Source of the DNA: Moniliophthora roreri
Lineage: Eukaryota; Basidiomycota; Agaricomycetes; Agaricales; Marasmiaceae
Length of the DNA: 64,000 bases
Assembly (NCBI GenBank): GCA_001466705.2
Contig: LATX02000078.1
Span: 248,001-312,000, forward strand
Direction of reading: 5' to 3'
Shown here in pieces: positions 11,131-22,090 of the stretch. The translations under genes and the position numbers were made by a program. Position 1 is the first letter of the stretch; every line of letters starts with the position of its first letter. Under the pieces are notes generated by a model. The model was not told the origin of the DNA and made no database searches. It saw only the letters and a program-made list of their open reading frames with translations.

Positions 11131-12815
11131 CAGATCCTGCTCTACTATTGTCTATGTGTGTGTGTGGTGATGTGCAGAGTGTGGTTCAACATGATCAGAG
11201 TTACTGCACTTAGACTCTATTTGATGTTTGTGATCCGAATAAGCATGTATTTGTTTATTTATATAGAGACTACGAGAATATATTTGTTTGATAAATCATT
11301 TTTTTGTGTGTTTTCTAGTTTCTACTCTCTCAATCAAGCCTAAATACAACAGCTAATTGTGCTGAGGCAATGATAAGACTACCTTGAAGTGATAACCCAA
11401 GTAATCAAAGACTACAGTACCCCTTGTACTGGATACAACTCTCTTAGTTGTGATCTGTAATGCACTTAAGCTGGAAAACTTCTACTCTGGTAGCCTGAGC
11501 CCTCTCTAAGTTGTGTCTACTCAATTTAGAACACACTTAAGCAGGAAAACTTCTACTCTTGTAGCCTGAGCCCTCTCTAAGATGTGTTGACACTAGCAAA
11601 ACACTAGCTGCCTCCAGAAAGCCACCAAAACTTTCTGATACAAAATCTTCTCTTGACTTGAAAATGACTATTCACTAAAGCACAGAACAAATATCTGGCT
11701 TTGCTGTCACTATCAAGTTTGGTTTATAGTCTTATATCTCAACTAGGTCTACTCTGAGTCCCTAGAGCCTGATGTAAGGAGGAAAATCTGATTGAATGTG
11801 ATTTCTCTACACAAACAATAGCTACATACAAATCATATAGTAGTGGGGCAGATTCCTCTTGCTCCCATCTACAAAATGGATGTCCTTATATACTGTTGGA
11901 AACAAATATTTACAATAAAATCATAATAATAGGTATATATTGTACTGGTTGCAGGAAAATCATAAAATGAATGTATATGAGTTCAGCCCCTTGTCACAAT
12001 AGTAATCCTGTACCATATATAGGTATGCAGGTCACCAATAAATACAGTCTCAGGTATCAGAAGCACAACTCGAGCTAAGCCCTCCATATGGTATATGGGT
12101 ATCTAGGTTTGGAATCTGTTGCTGCTGCATAGGAGTTTCTTATTCTGTTTTTCAATGGTCAGAAATACTCTCAACTTCTGTAGGAGTCATTGAGTGTTTC
12201 CTTGCTCCATCTTTCCTATCTGACTGACTCATTCTTATCTCTCATGTTTCTTGTTTTGTCTATCCTTCCTATCTGATTTCCATCTTATTACTTTCCTTCT
12301 ATCTTTGGAGGATCATTGCATCACCATCTTGGAATGCAGAGTGATCATATACTTGAGCTAATACTCCATTATATATCTGATTTGAATATTGTTGTATCTT
12401 TTCTCTTGGTATATTGTAGGTATCATCCTGAGCTTGAAGGAGCTCTCTGAGAGTAATTGAAAGTTGTTTAAAAGTAAAATATTCTCTTGATATACCATAT
12501 ATATGCTCAATTACCAATGTGTCTCTCTTGAACACACCATATAGAGGTCTCTACAGGTTTCAGAAGGCTCAAGGCACAGTTTGGAGAGTCTATAAGTGAC
12601 TTGGTACCCATGTGGGGCATACCATAAGTACAATTAACTTATAGTTTCATGCCATCAAGTGTATATAGGTTTTGACTGACTACTTGGGCTCATATCAGTC
12701 CTTCTATTTCCATGTTTCTTATCCTTTCAACTGTTAAATATGTCCAAATGACACTCATATGTGTAGAATTTGAAAAGTTTATAAAATTGGTGTATTAGCA
12801 GCATTATCTACCCTT
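11131..12815. other. CpG-poor DNA, no gene recognised
   Basis: AT-rich, CpG-depleted sequence. A local direct repeat occurs near 11470-11580, where the words for AAGC(T/A)GGAAAACTTCTACTCT and GTAGCCTGAGCCCTCTCTAAG appear twice about 95 bp apart. The minus-strand ORF 12299-12535 (78 aa) has no recognised domain. Confidence 0.4.
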
Positions 12816-14190
12816 GCAGGGCTCAACAAGGTTGTTGAAGGTCTGAAGGCATTGGGCATCTATGACATGAACATGATTTCCCTCTGGTTAAAGAAAGAGC
12901 AGAAGGACCTTCCAGTGCTGGAATTGGTGGAGAAGGAATATGTCACCAAGCTAATGGCATTGGCAGAGTGCCAGTAAGTTCATTTTACTAATGACTATAG
13001 ATGATATCTGACCTTATACCTCAGAAAAAGCCTTGCAGCCACTCACAGAATCTATACAGGGACTTTCTATTCCCCCAAAGATGTTATTGATGACTCAATG
13101 GCAAAAAAAGATGAAAGCAATACTAGAAAGGCTGAGAAGGTTGTCTTCAACTTTTCAGAGCAGAAATGGAAACTGTTAAGAGATATACAGGTGCTTGAGA
13201 CCAAGCTAGGCATTGGAAGCAGTGAAAGATAGACTCCAGAGTCTGCAAAGTGGATTGAAGTTGAAAAACAGATGCAAGATGACAAATGGGTCCAGATGCT
13301 TCACAAACTGGAGGGCCTTGTTGTTGCAAGAATTTTTGAGATGGCGAGAATTAATTCAAGTGGTAATTATATGTTCTTTCTTCACTATCATGGTGATCTG
13401 GCACTGATAAGTCATTCAGGTTACAAGATGTGGGCACATCTCAGCAAGGCACTCACTGCTAGATCTGGTGCCATTCAATCTGCAATTGATTCACTTAACA
13501 AGATAGCAGCACAGACCAGCTATAAGAATGTGGAGTGGAAGAAGATGGTTGACTACATATATCTTTCTAAATTTGATATCCTCAAACACACTGGAGACAA
13601 GGACATACACAACAGGCTGTGGGCAAAACCAGCATATCATAAGGTGATGCTCAAGGTTTTCAAGCTCTATCATGCTGAGGAAGAGATCTAGTGTCTCTAT
13701 GTTGAGATCAAGAGGCTTATTACTTACATTAAGGAAGAGGACATGTATCTCCAACTACAACAGGCAGAGCTTACTGCAACCAATCCCAACCTTGCATATC
13801 AGATTGGGGTTCACTGCTAAATATAAGGACACTTCAATGATCTCCACCTCATACACCTGCACCAGATCTTCTTTTTACCTAGGTTTAACTCAGACTACAA
13901 GATACACTTTCTCCCAGGTATTGGCTTGCAGTCTCAATTGCATGTTCAGGGCAATAGTACCAATATGGGGATGCTGATCATCAGTCTGCCAGACCTCACC
14001 CAGACTCACCACTAGCAGACTCTATTGGAGAGGGCACAGGCTGATGTCATGGCAATATTGAATGGTGTAGGTCAGGCTAGTTTGAAGGAACCTGGAGAGA
14101 GTGAGGGGGAAGCAGAAGAGACAGACAATAAGAAAGCTGTGGAGTGTGTTCTAGGCACAGCACTGACCAACCAAGTTATTATTGTCATAT
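12816..14190 (+). pseudogene. KDZ-type transposase relic (C-terminal part)
   Basis: Readable blocks in order: LNKVVEGLKALGIYDMNMIS then LWLKKEQKDL (12823 on), an intron-like GTAAGT...CTCAG at about 12973-13024, LEGLVVARIFEMARIN (13308 on), GYKMWAHLSKALTARSGAIQ then SAIDSLNKIAAQ, VEWKKMVDYIYLSKFDILK, RLWAKPAYHKVMLKVFKLYH, AEEEI, a stop, then LYVEIKRLITYIKEEDMYLQ. This matches the C-terminal region of basidiomycete KDZ (Kyakuja-Dileera-Zisupton) transposases, including the RSxAIxxALxxYN and WxEVVxYAFLxxFDLL signatures. An acidic tail (SEGEAEETDN) near 14100 fits the family. Frame changes and stops mean it is dead, and the catalytic N-terminal part is not visible upstream. Confidence 0.75.
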
Positions 14191-15029
14191 GAAATTATAG
14201 CAGACATGCTTAGCTCACTGGTTGTACTATTTCTTATATTATATTTGGACTATTATAGATATTTTTCTGTGATTTTTGTGCTATTTTATCAAAGGGAAAA
14301 CATAAGGAAAACATAGGATCTGAGGGGAAAACATATTCAAAGGATCTGAGAAGGTTTGACAGTTGCAACATAATGTCAGGATGGCAGGATGGTGCTCCAG
14401 AACATATATTATCATATTCTATCACAACATGTGGAGATTACTGGTATCAACATCAGCCAGGAACATTCCATGATGAGATTGATAGTAAACATATCATAGA
14501 ACACTGAGGAACATCAGGAACATTGTACAGTACTCTAAGGAACTTTAGAGACTTAAGTGAACCATAGGGCAAAAGGAACTGTACAGAGCCCTTGGATTAG
14601 GCCTTAAAAGGGCTCTGATCAATCTATTATTAGGTAATATCAGATAGGTTTGTTGGACAGCACTCAGTTGGAGCCTAGTGCCTAAGTACTAATCAAGTGG
14701 TATTCATAGGTCTGACAAGGTTCATGAAAGGTTACTAGACATGACCAAACAATCCTTATCAGTGGTAGCATGCTGTAGACTGTACAGCTCCTGCATTATA
14801 GTCTATGTGCAGAATTTTTAACATTTGCTCAAGGCTGACCCAAGAGTGCATGGATGGGCTCCAGTAGCTGGCTAGGGATAGTAGGCACCTAGGATGACAA
14901 ATATGACAAATGTTTAAAAGGATTTCAGCTTTTGCAATTGTCATCTCAGATTCTCCTCTAGATCCCTCTCAAAAGCTATCTTGATTATCCATAGACTGAG
15001 CACACTACCAAAATCTTCACCTTTTGTAT
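14191..15029. other. CpG-poor DNA, no gene recognised
   Basis: No domain, terminal repeat or match to another part of the window was seen. Short local direct repeats around GGAACATCAGGAACATT-type words occur at 14460-14540. Confidence 0.35.
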
Positions 15030-15420
15030 TTCCAGCACTAAAGATGTCATTCAACTCTGCATATGCTTTCCATATCACTACCAGCACAATAAACCACACT
15101 CATACCCAAGTTAACCACTATTATTTAGTAATGCCTCCAGGTCAATCAAGAAGGAATGGTCACAGTGTTGGACTTTGCATTTGTTGCTGTTGCCACTGCC
15201 ATCATTGTATCTACTGCTGTCACTGTCATCGCTGTTTTGCAGTCCTGTACAATACCTCCATAGTAGGAGACATTGTAACCAACAGGTGGTAGAGGTAGTA
15301 ATACTAGTAGTGCCAGTACTAGTGAGAGCAGGAGATGGACAGGCAGCAGCTCTCCCAGTCAGAGAAGCACAGTTACAATCTGCTTCAACATCCAGCAGGT
15401 GAGATGTATCATCCAATCAA
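15030..15420 (+). repeat. Dispersed repeat X, copy C (CpG-depleted, 3' truncated)
   Basis: Begins at an ATG (15044) reading MSFNSAYAFHITTSTINH, homologous to the start in copy A. It continues through GCCTCCAGGTCAATCAAG, against GCCTCCGAGTCGATCAGG in copy A, so two CpGs have become CA. The tail reads ALPVREAQ, matching LPVEEAH and LPVKEAH in A and B. Homology stops near 15.42 kb. Confidence 0.68.
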
Positions 15421-15553
15421 GTCAACAGTTTCAGAAGCTTAGAGTTGCTACTATTATAAGTATTGGGTTCTTTGAGTTTTGACTTCGCACAAGATGACTT
15501 TCCTGGGTTGCCTGTTAATTCCAGATGATTGGCTAAGAAGCTGAGGACACAGG

Positions 15554-16085
15554 TCATAGATTGGAAGGTGAGAAGGGCTTCATCATTTTTGGGGGATTAG
15601 CTCTGAGAATGACTGCATCTGCCTCATCCACCACCACTACTGCCTCCTCCTTCACTGCTGGAAGGTGGAGGATCATCTCCACCACCATCACCAGATCCAT
15701 CACCAGGTACTCTGTCATCTCTGTCTCCTCCTTCCTCATCACCATCTTCATCTGGAGCTGGATGGCAAGGTGGTGTAGAGCTTACAATAGAGTCACCAGA
15801 ACTGTCAGAGGCTTCTGAGTTGAGAGGTAAATTGAAGCAAGAGAATAAGCTCAGCTGACCAGTGTATTTGTCAGATCCAAACATTGAAGGAAAAGAGAAT
15901 AAAAGAAAGCCTGTCTGAGGGGACTGGCATGAAAGATGTGCGGAAATAGAATCATAGGAGAAGAGACTGCCAGATGACAGCCCAGTCCATGAACTGCTAT
16001 CTTTAAGTGATTTCTGAATGAAGTCACTCTGCATTTGGAAAGTGGGTTTTGTGCATGCAGTACACCCCACCTTACCTGAAGACAC
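15554..16085 (-). other. ORF with acidic, Gly/Pro/Ser-rich tail; possible retroelement gag N-terminus
   Basis: A 153-residue open frame ends in a low-complexity acidic stretch ([17 protein letters not shown], then [19 protein letters not shown]). Such acidic, proline-rich segments commonly precede the gag core in agaricomycete Ty3/gypsy elements, but no gag core follows here. It may equally be chance in a CT-rich repeat. Low confidence that it is or was coding. Confidence 0.25.
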
Positions 16086-16089
16086 AGGG

Positions 16090-17944
16090 ACAGCTCAACA
16101 TTGTGCCTGGAGATTGCAGTCAGTGTCTTGCTTCTGATGTTGGGAATCAGCTTTAGTTAGTTGTTTCGCAGTAAAGAAAGTTGGAGCAGAGGATTGTGGA
16201 CAGAAGGAAGAAAAGAAATCTATAATTCAGCAGTTCTGAAGTAGAAAATACTATTAGAACTATGCAAGAAGGGAGAAGAACAAGGATAAGTATGGCTGAA
16301 TGACAAGGAGAGTGCCATACAAGGATCACCATATGAGATGGTTAAGTTTGCTAAAGCTTTCAGCAACAGCACTACTGAACTATAGAGCTCAGCTGAGATG
16401 AAGGGTCTCTGCACAAGCAAGGCTGAGAGAGAGAGAGGAATAGAGTAGAGCATAGAACAATGTTAATTTTCCACTTGGAGTATACTGGTAGAATACAGCG
16501 GTTTATATCTACTGGGAAAGGGTGCAATGTGGAGAACATGTGCAGTCCATGAGAATAATGACCAAGATGTCACTACAAGAAAAATGTGCTATAAGATATA
16601 CAGTGTGGAGATTAATGAAACGTGTAAGATATGGTAGAAGGGACACATAGGTAGTCCTCATACAAGGTCTCATACAGGTTATGGCTGAGTTGAGTTATAT
16701 GGGCATAACAGCTATGGAGTATAGCACAAGATATGGTATATGCTTATTTTTATCTTTGTGTTTCTCAGCTAATTCTTTCTACTCTAACTCTCTAGATTCT
16801 ATGGCTTTGGATGGCTTTGGTCTGTGATGGATCTGTTTGAGGGTATTTTCAGGTATCAACCTCTCCATAGCCCTCCATTCTCTCCAGAACCTATTATCAT
16901 AACCATATCTCCATCTCTCTGTCTTGATCATCTACTCTACAATTTTAGAGTGTTATTCTGATTAGCACTTTTTCTTGATACTAAACTAATGGACAGACAG
17001 CTCCATTTCATCCAAGACTTTTGAGATAGCATGGAAAGGTGTAGTGCAGGGAAACTTTAAGTGCATACCTTTTCATTTTTCTTTTGCCTTCTTACTTCAT
17101 AATCTAACACTGACATATTCAGAAAGCAAAGCTACAGCACCCTCTGTTCACACTGGTCCAGATAATAGAACCTCTACTGGAGTGTCATCTTCTAAAATAT
17201 CAATGTCCTTAGAGTCAGAATGCAAGCGGCTTGTCTGGCTTATCATTGGTGCATTGTGCATTGTCAATATTCTCTATGAATTTCTGCAAAATCTCTATCT
17301 AAAGTTGGCTTGTCCAGCAGGGATGATGCAGTTGTGAAAAAGCATTGTATACTTGCTTGAATCTGATAGAAATTGTTGCACCTTTCAGTATTGATGTGAC
17401 TGTGCTGTTGAAGTCATGGCAAGATGTCCTATACTGGCAGCCCAACTCCCAGACATTGAGCAACCAACATCCAGTACCAATTCCAACACCTTATGATACA
17501 GAGGAGAAGTTTTCATATGAATTACTTTGCTCAGACTGCTGGCATCATCTGCTGGTGCTTACTACAGCTCTGTCACAGGTTGGAGATTTTGCTACCTCTG
17601 TAGACACATTATGACACTGCTCTTCCTCCAAGGCCATGCTGAGATCTTGGTACAACATTCCATCTGTGATGCTCCCAAATCAGAATTGTACCTAGGCCTA
17701 ATGGTGCCATGTGACTATGGTTCTACTTGTGGGTGCTGGTTTTTTTGTTCAACAGTGAACTCAAGTCTCCCATCTAACTGTCTTTTGGTTGGTCACAGGA
17801 CATTGTCAAGGCTTTCAGCTCTTTGTGTTGCTGGCGTTCCCATAAGTAAACCCACCTCATTTATTCTTTTTGTCTCTGAACTAATTTAAACCAGCCTCTT
17901 TAGTGTTATATTCTCATTTGAGATTGACCAATTGAATTTTGAAT
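16090..17944. other. CpG-poor DNA, no gene recognised
   Basis: Plus-strand ORFs at 17044-17337, 17345-17614 and 17527-17889 show no domain I can name. One has a hydrophobic segment (LVWLIIGALCIVNILYEFL). No terminal repeats were found apart from the edge of the foldback element at 17.95 kb. Confidence 0.35.
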
Positions 17945-17950
17945 GTACAT

Positions 17951-18555
17951 TGGGTGCAATAAAGTGTAAGACATGTGAATTATGTTAATCTTTATGTTAG
18001 ATTTTTTTTAACAAATCCTATAATAATGCATGTGAATTATAGTAAATTACTTTTAAATTTATGTTAATAAATTTCTCATGATTTTACTAGTATAATACAT
18101 GTGTATTATGCTGACATTATGCTAAACATTACCTTGATTTTATGCTATATTGTACAGCATCTATGATAAAGCATAAAACTCATGTAGTACTTATCTGATT
18201 TATGCTTATTTTATGCTATAAAGAGGAACCAGCATAATTATACTATTTCACATAAAGTAAGGTACATACTTTATGTTAAATAGAGTTTATGTGATTATTA
18301 AACATTTCATATTATTTTACCTCTGATATATTTAGCATAATTCTTAAGAATTATATATGCCATATAGTAATAAATTGAGAAGATGGAGAGCAGACCTACC
18401 TTTAGATGTAATTAAAAGTAAGTACTAAGAATCATTAGAGTAATACATATACATTATCATAAAATTGTCTAAGGTTTATATTGATTGATAAGACATTATA
18501 TAATATGCTAATAATTAGTATATTACCCCAGCATGTACTAATCATTGATCTCCAT
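17951..18555 (+). repeat. Left terminal inverted repeat of the foldback element
   Basis: About 600 bp, AT-rich, with many short words such as AGCATAA and TTATGCT that are themselves complementary. It pairs with 19785-20386 in reverse complement. Landmarks shared by both arms: TGGGTGCAATAAAG, ACATGTGTATTATGCT, GGTAGGTCTGCTCTCC (or its complement) and TACCCCAGCAT(G/A)TACTAAT. Confidence 0.85.
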
Positions 18556-18579
18556 GCAGGTAATGTAGGTTCAACATAG

Positions 18580-19215
18580 ATTAGTCTTTATGTAGTAAGT
18601 ATAGTCCTTATGCATAGCCTCTATAGGCAGCATAGTCTCTGTGCAGTAAGTATAGCCTCCATACAGTAAGTACAATCTCCATGTATGGTTTCTGTGCAGT
18701 GAGTATGACCTCCATGCATAGTCTATGCAGGCAGTATAGTCTCTATGTAGTCTTTGTGCATATTCTCTGTGCATGGTCTCTGTGCAGTAAGTATGACCTT
18801 CATGCATAGTCTATATAGGCAGTATAGCCTTCATGCAGTGAGTATAGTCTCCATGCAGACAGTCTAGTCTCTGTGCAGGCAGTATAGTCTCTATGCAGAT
18901 AGTATAGTCTCCATGCAGGCAATATAGTCTCCATACATGGTTAATACAGGCAGTATGGCCTTCATTGCAGATAGTATAATCTCTATGCAGTAAGTATAGT
19001 CTCCATGCAGGCAGTATAGTCTCCATGCAGATAGTATAGTCTCTGTGCAGTAAGTATAGCCTTCATGCAGTAAATATAGTCTTTATGCATAGTCTATGCA
19101 AGCAGTATAGTCTCTGTGCAGTGAGTATGGCCTCTATGCAGTAAGTATAGTCTCCATAGTATGGTTTTTGTGCAGTGAGTATGACCTTCATGCATAGTCT
19201 ATGCAAGTAGTATAG
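18580..19215 (-). repeat. Left half of the minisatellite, about 20-bp units
   Basis: Tandem units follow the pattern (C/T)ATGCAG(T/G)(A/C)AGTATAGTCTC, with common changes at positions 8-10 and in the last few bases. Read on the minus strand the units give open frames with a 20-residue period (for example DYTIC, ETILPA and RLYCLH in turn), because 20 bp shifts the frame at each unit. The apparent proteins are a by-product of a repeat without stops. Confidence 0.8.
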
Positions 19216-19224
19216 TCTGTATTG

Positions 19225-19760
19225 ACCATACATAGAGACTATACTCACTACATAAAGGTTGTACTCACTGCACAGAGGCCATACTTACTGCACAGAGACT
19301 ATACTACCTGCATGGAGACTATACTGCCTGTATAGACTATATACTGCCTGCACTGAGACTATACTGCCTGCATAGACTATGCATGGGCTATACTTACTGC
19401 ATGAAGGCTATACTGCCTGTATAGACTATGCAGAGAGGTCATACTCACTGCAGAGAGACCATGTACAGAGACCACATAGAGACTATACTCACTGCATGGA
19501 GGGTATACTGTCTGCATAGACCATGCATGGAGACTATACTCACTGCATGGAGGTCATATGTACTGTACAGAGACTATGCACAAAGACCACACAGAGACTA
19601 TACTGCCTGCATAGACCATGCATGGAGGTCATACCCACTGCACAGAAACTATACATAGAGATTATACTTACTGCATAGAGGCTATACTCACTGCACAGAG
19701 ACTATGCTGCCTATAGAGGCTATGCATAAGGACTATACTTACTGCATAAAGACTAAGCTA
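19225..19760 (+). repeat. Right half of the minisatellite, opposite orientation
   Basis: The same units in reverse complement (GAGACTATACT(C/T)ACTGCATG). The switch of orientation lies at about 19216-19240, around GTCTGTATTGACCATACATA. Unit boundaries and variants differ between the halves, so they are not a recent exact duplication, while the outer arms are much more alike. Confidence 0.8.
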
Positions 19761-19784
19761 TGTTGAACCTACATTACCTGCATG

Positions 19785-20386
19785 GAGATCAATAATTAGT
19801 ATATGCTGGGGTAATATACTAATTATTAGCATATTATATAATGTCTTATCAATCAATATAAACCTTAGACAATTTTATGATAATGTATATGTATTACTCT
19901 AATGATTCTTAGTACTTACTTTTAATTACATCTAAAGGTAGGTCTGCTCTCCATCTTCTCAATTTATTACTATATGGCATGTATAATTCTTGAGAATTAT
20001 GCTAAATATATCAGAGGTAAAATGGTATGGAATGTTTAATAATCACATGAACTCTATTTAACATAAAGTATGTACTTTACTTTATGTGAAATAGTATACT
20101 TATGCTGGTTCCCCTTTATAGCATAAAATAAGCATAAATCAGATAAGTACTACATGAGTTTTATGCTTTATCATAGATGCTGTACAATATAGCATAAAAT
20201 CAAGGTAATGTTTAGCATAATGTCAGCATAATACATGTGTATTATGCTAGTAAAATCATAAGAAATTTATTAACATAAATTTAAAAGTAATTTACTATAA
20301 TTCACATGCATTATTGTAGGATTTGTTAAAAAAAATCTAACATAAAGATTAACATAATTCACATGTCTTACACTTTATTGCACCCA
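19785..20386 (-). repeat. Right terminal inverted repeat of the foldback element
   Basis: Reverse complement of the left arm, ending ATTGCACCCA. A few differences are visible, for example GGGGAA against GAGGAA near 20110 and GTAGGATT against ATAGGATT near 20326. Confidence 0.85.
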
Positions 20387-20392
20387 GTGGTA

Positions 20393-21510
20393 CTGAGTTC
20401 TATACTATCATTTTAGTAATCAAATGCTCCAAGTCAGTTTCACTTTCAGTTAGCTTCAGCTCACTTACCTCATATATACATCAAGCTGATCTCAGTTGAC
20501 AGTAAGTCCTTCTATCAAAAGACCTTTGATTGCTGCTGAATTGCAAACTGAGCAGCTGTAGACAAAGACTCCATATTCACAATGCCACCAGGCATGGCAA
20601 CAGCAAAATTAGAATGCCTTCAGATGCATCTGCAACACTTTGGCAATCTCACTATGGCAAGCTACAACTTTCACATGTCACCTTGCAATGATTAGCAAGA
20701 TGAGGTTTTTCTTTCCCTCTTGTCCATATTTTGTGGTATTTCAACAATATGCAATGTAGTTGTGTGTCTCCTCCTATCTCATACAGATAGAAACCTGCCA
20801 GACCTTTTCAAGACAAGTCTGTACAGACTTTCAGTAACTGTGAAGCAGGTGCAGGTCACCATAGAGTTCTTCTCAGGCTCATGCTACTCAGAACATGACC
20901 TGGAGCTGAAGGCTCTTGACTTGAGACAAGTTCCACTGGTAGATTCTATCTTTGTTATCCATATGCTCAAGCCAGCCTCTCACAGATCACATCATGGACA
21001 ATATCAAGTAATGAAAAATGCCTCAAGTCATTTGGTATTAACAAGTGCAAACACTGGTGTGGTAAGAAGCTGGCATGGGTCAAAATTGGATTGGCATATC
21101 AAGCCATAGCAAGGCAGGTAGAGCCAGTGTGGCATAGGCATATCAAGGCATGTAGAGGCAGGTAGAGGCAGGTAGATTCCCAGTGCACAGTCTAGCCACA
21201 TTGTGCTGTATTAAGTTGAGTCATGTCATCTATAGAAAATTATAACTGTTATATTGTTATATCTAGCAAAAATAAGCAAAAATGAGCCAGGTCAATAATA
21301 AAGCAGGAGCAGGCTGTGCCACTCACTAGCCTCAAACATTATTAGACTTATTTGACTTGGTACTTGAAGCTTAGATGCCATATCAGTGCTCTCTAAGTGT
21401 TGAGTTATGTGGAAATCACATGTACTCTGGGCTCTTTTTCTAGTATTTGACATGAAAAGTGCACAATTTCATATCTAGGCCAAAATTAGGCACATCAGCA
21501 GCTTGTTCTG
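20393..21510. other. CpG-poor DNA, no gene recognised
   Basis: The plus-strand ORF 20720-21109 (129 aa) shows no known domain. A short tandem GGCATAGGCATATCAAGGCA / GGTAGAGGCA repeat occurs at 21115-21180. Confidence 0.35.
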
Positions 21511-22090
21511 TGATTTTATGAATCATTTTAATAATGAAAGGAATTTCACCTCTGGGTGTAAGGAGCTCAGTTGGTGCACCTATGCATACCTGTTTTTACA
21601 TGTTAGATCAGCTTTCACATTTCATAGAGGTAAATACACACAGTGTTTGGGATGAGTCCCTCTGCTTCAGCAGAATGTAACATCTCTCCATGTGAGGTGT
21701 AGAATAGTGGGTTGCACATTGTGAATGCAAACCTTTGGAAATTCAAAAAGGTAAACAAGTGTGTTAATATAAGCTTATCAGCTTCTGCTCAAATTTTGAT
21801 GATTGTGATTTTTTTAGTGAGATTGTTACTCTCAACATTCTGTTTCACAGATGTATAGTTAATCTCTTTATTTCATGGTTAGATTGTATAAGCATAAGGT
21901 AAAGAGAGAAGAAATGCACCAGTCCCAATAAATCTCTATTATTCTGAGTCTTTCAATTGACATCCTAGAAGAGGGTATATCACTGATGCACCCGTTGCAT
22001 GGGTGATGGGTGATGGGAGTGTTTGCTTAGAGGGTGGAATGCAAATAAAGGATTGTCAGGCACTAGTTAGGTGCTGGCTTACCAGGTTGG
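21511..22090 (-). pseudogene. METTL16 relic 3 (CpG-depleted, internally deleted)
   Basis: The block 21511-21960 aligns almost end to end with 28508-28990 inside the intact METTL16 gene, in the same orientation, and covers the NPPF, TGAPTELL and GTGAS regions. At about 21990 it jumps to sequence matching 29545-29610, just upstream of the intact start codon, so about 0.5 kb holding the first exons is deleted. Nearly all CpGs of the intact gene are TG or CA here (GCTCGGTTGGTGCGCC becomes GCTCAGTTGGTGCACC). Frames are broken. Confidence 0.82.

Larger units (their letters stand above)
17951..20386. mobile_element. Foldback-type element: about 0.6 kb inverted repeats around a two-orientation 20-bp minisatellite
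   Basis: The left arm starts TGGGTGCAATAAAGTGTAAG at 17951, and its reverse complement ends at 20386. The arms (about 17951-18555 and 19785-20386) match nearly base for base over their whole length. The arms are AT-rich. Inside lie tandem units of about 20 bp, such as CATGCAGTAAGTATAGTCTC, in one orientation up to about 19215 and the opposite orientation after about 19225, so the whole 2.4 kb is one imperfect palindrome. I saw no CpG in it. No transposase is encoded. Similarity may extend outward to GTAC on both sides, and no clear target-site duplication was found. Long inverted repeats with internal tandem repeats are the defining structure of foldback elements. Confidence 0.85.

Noticed and set aside
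18571..19658. Several 60-78 aa ORFs in the minisatellite as genes
   Set aside because: They are repetitive read-through of a stop-poor repeat in rotating frames, with no promoter or domain.
18580..19760. CRISPR-like array
   Set aside because: Units are contiguous 20-bp tandem repeats with no unique spacers, and the host is a eukaryote.
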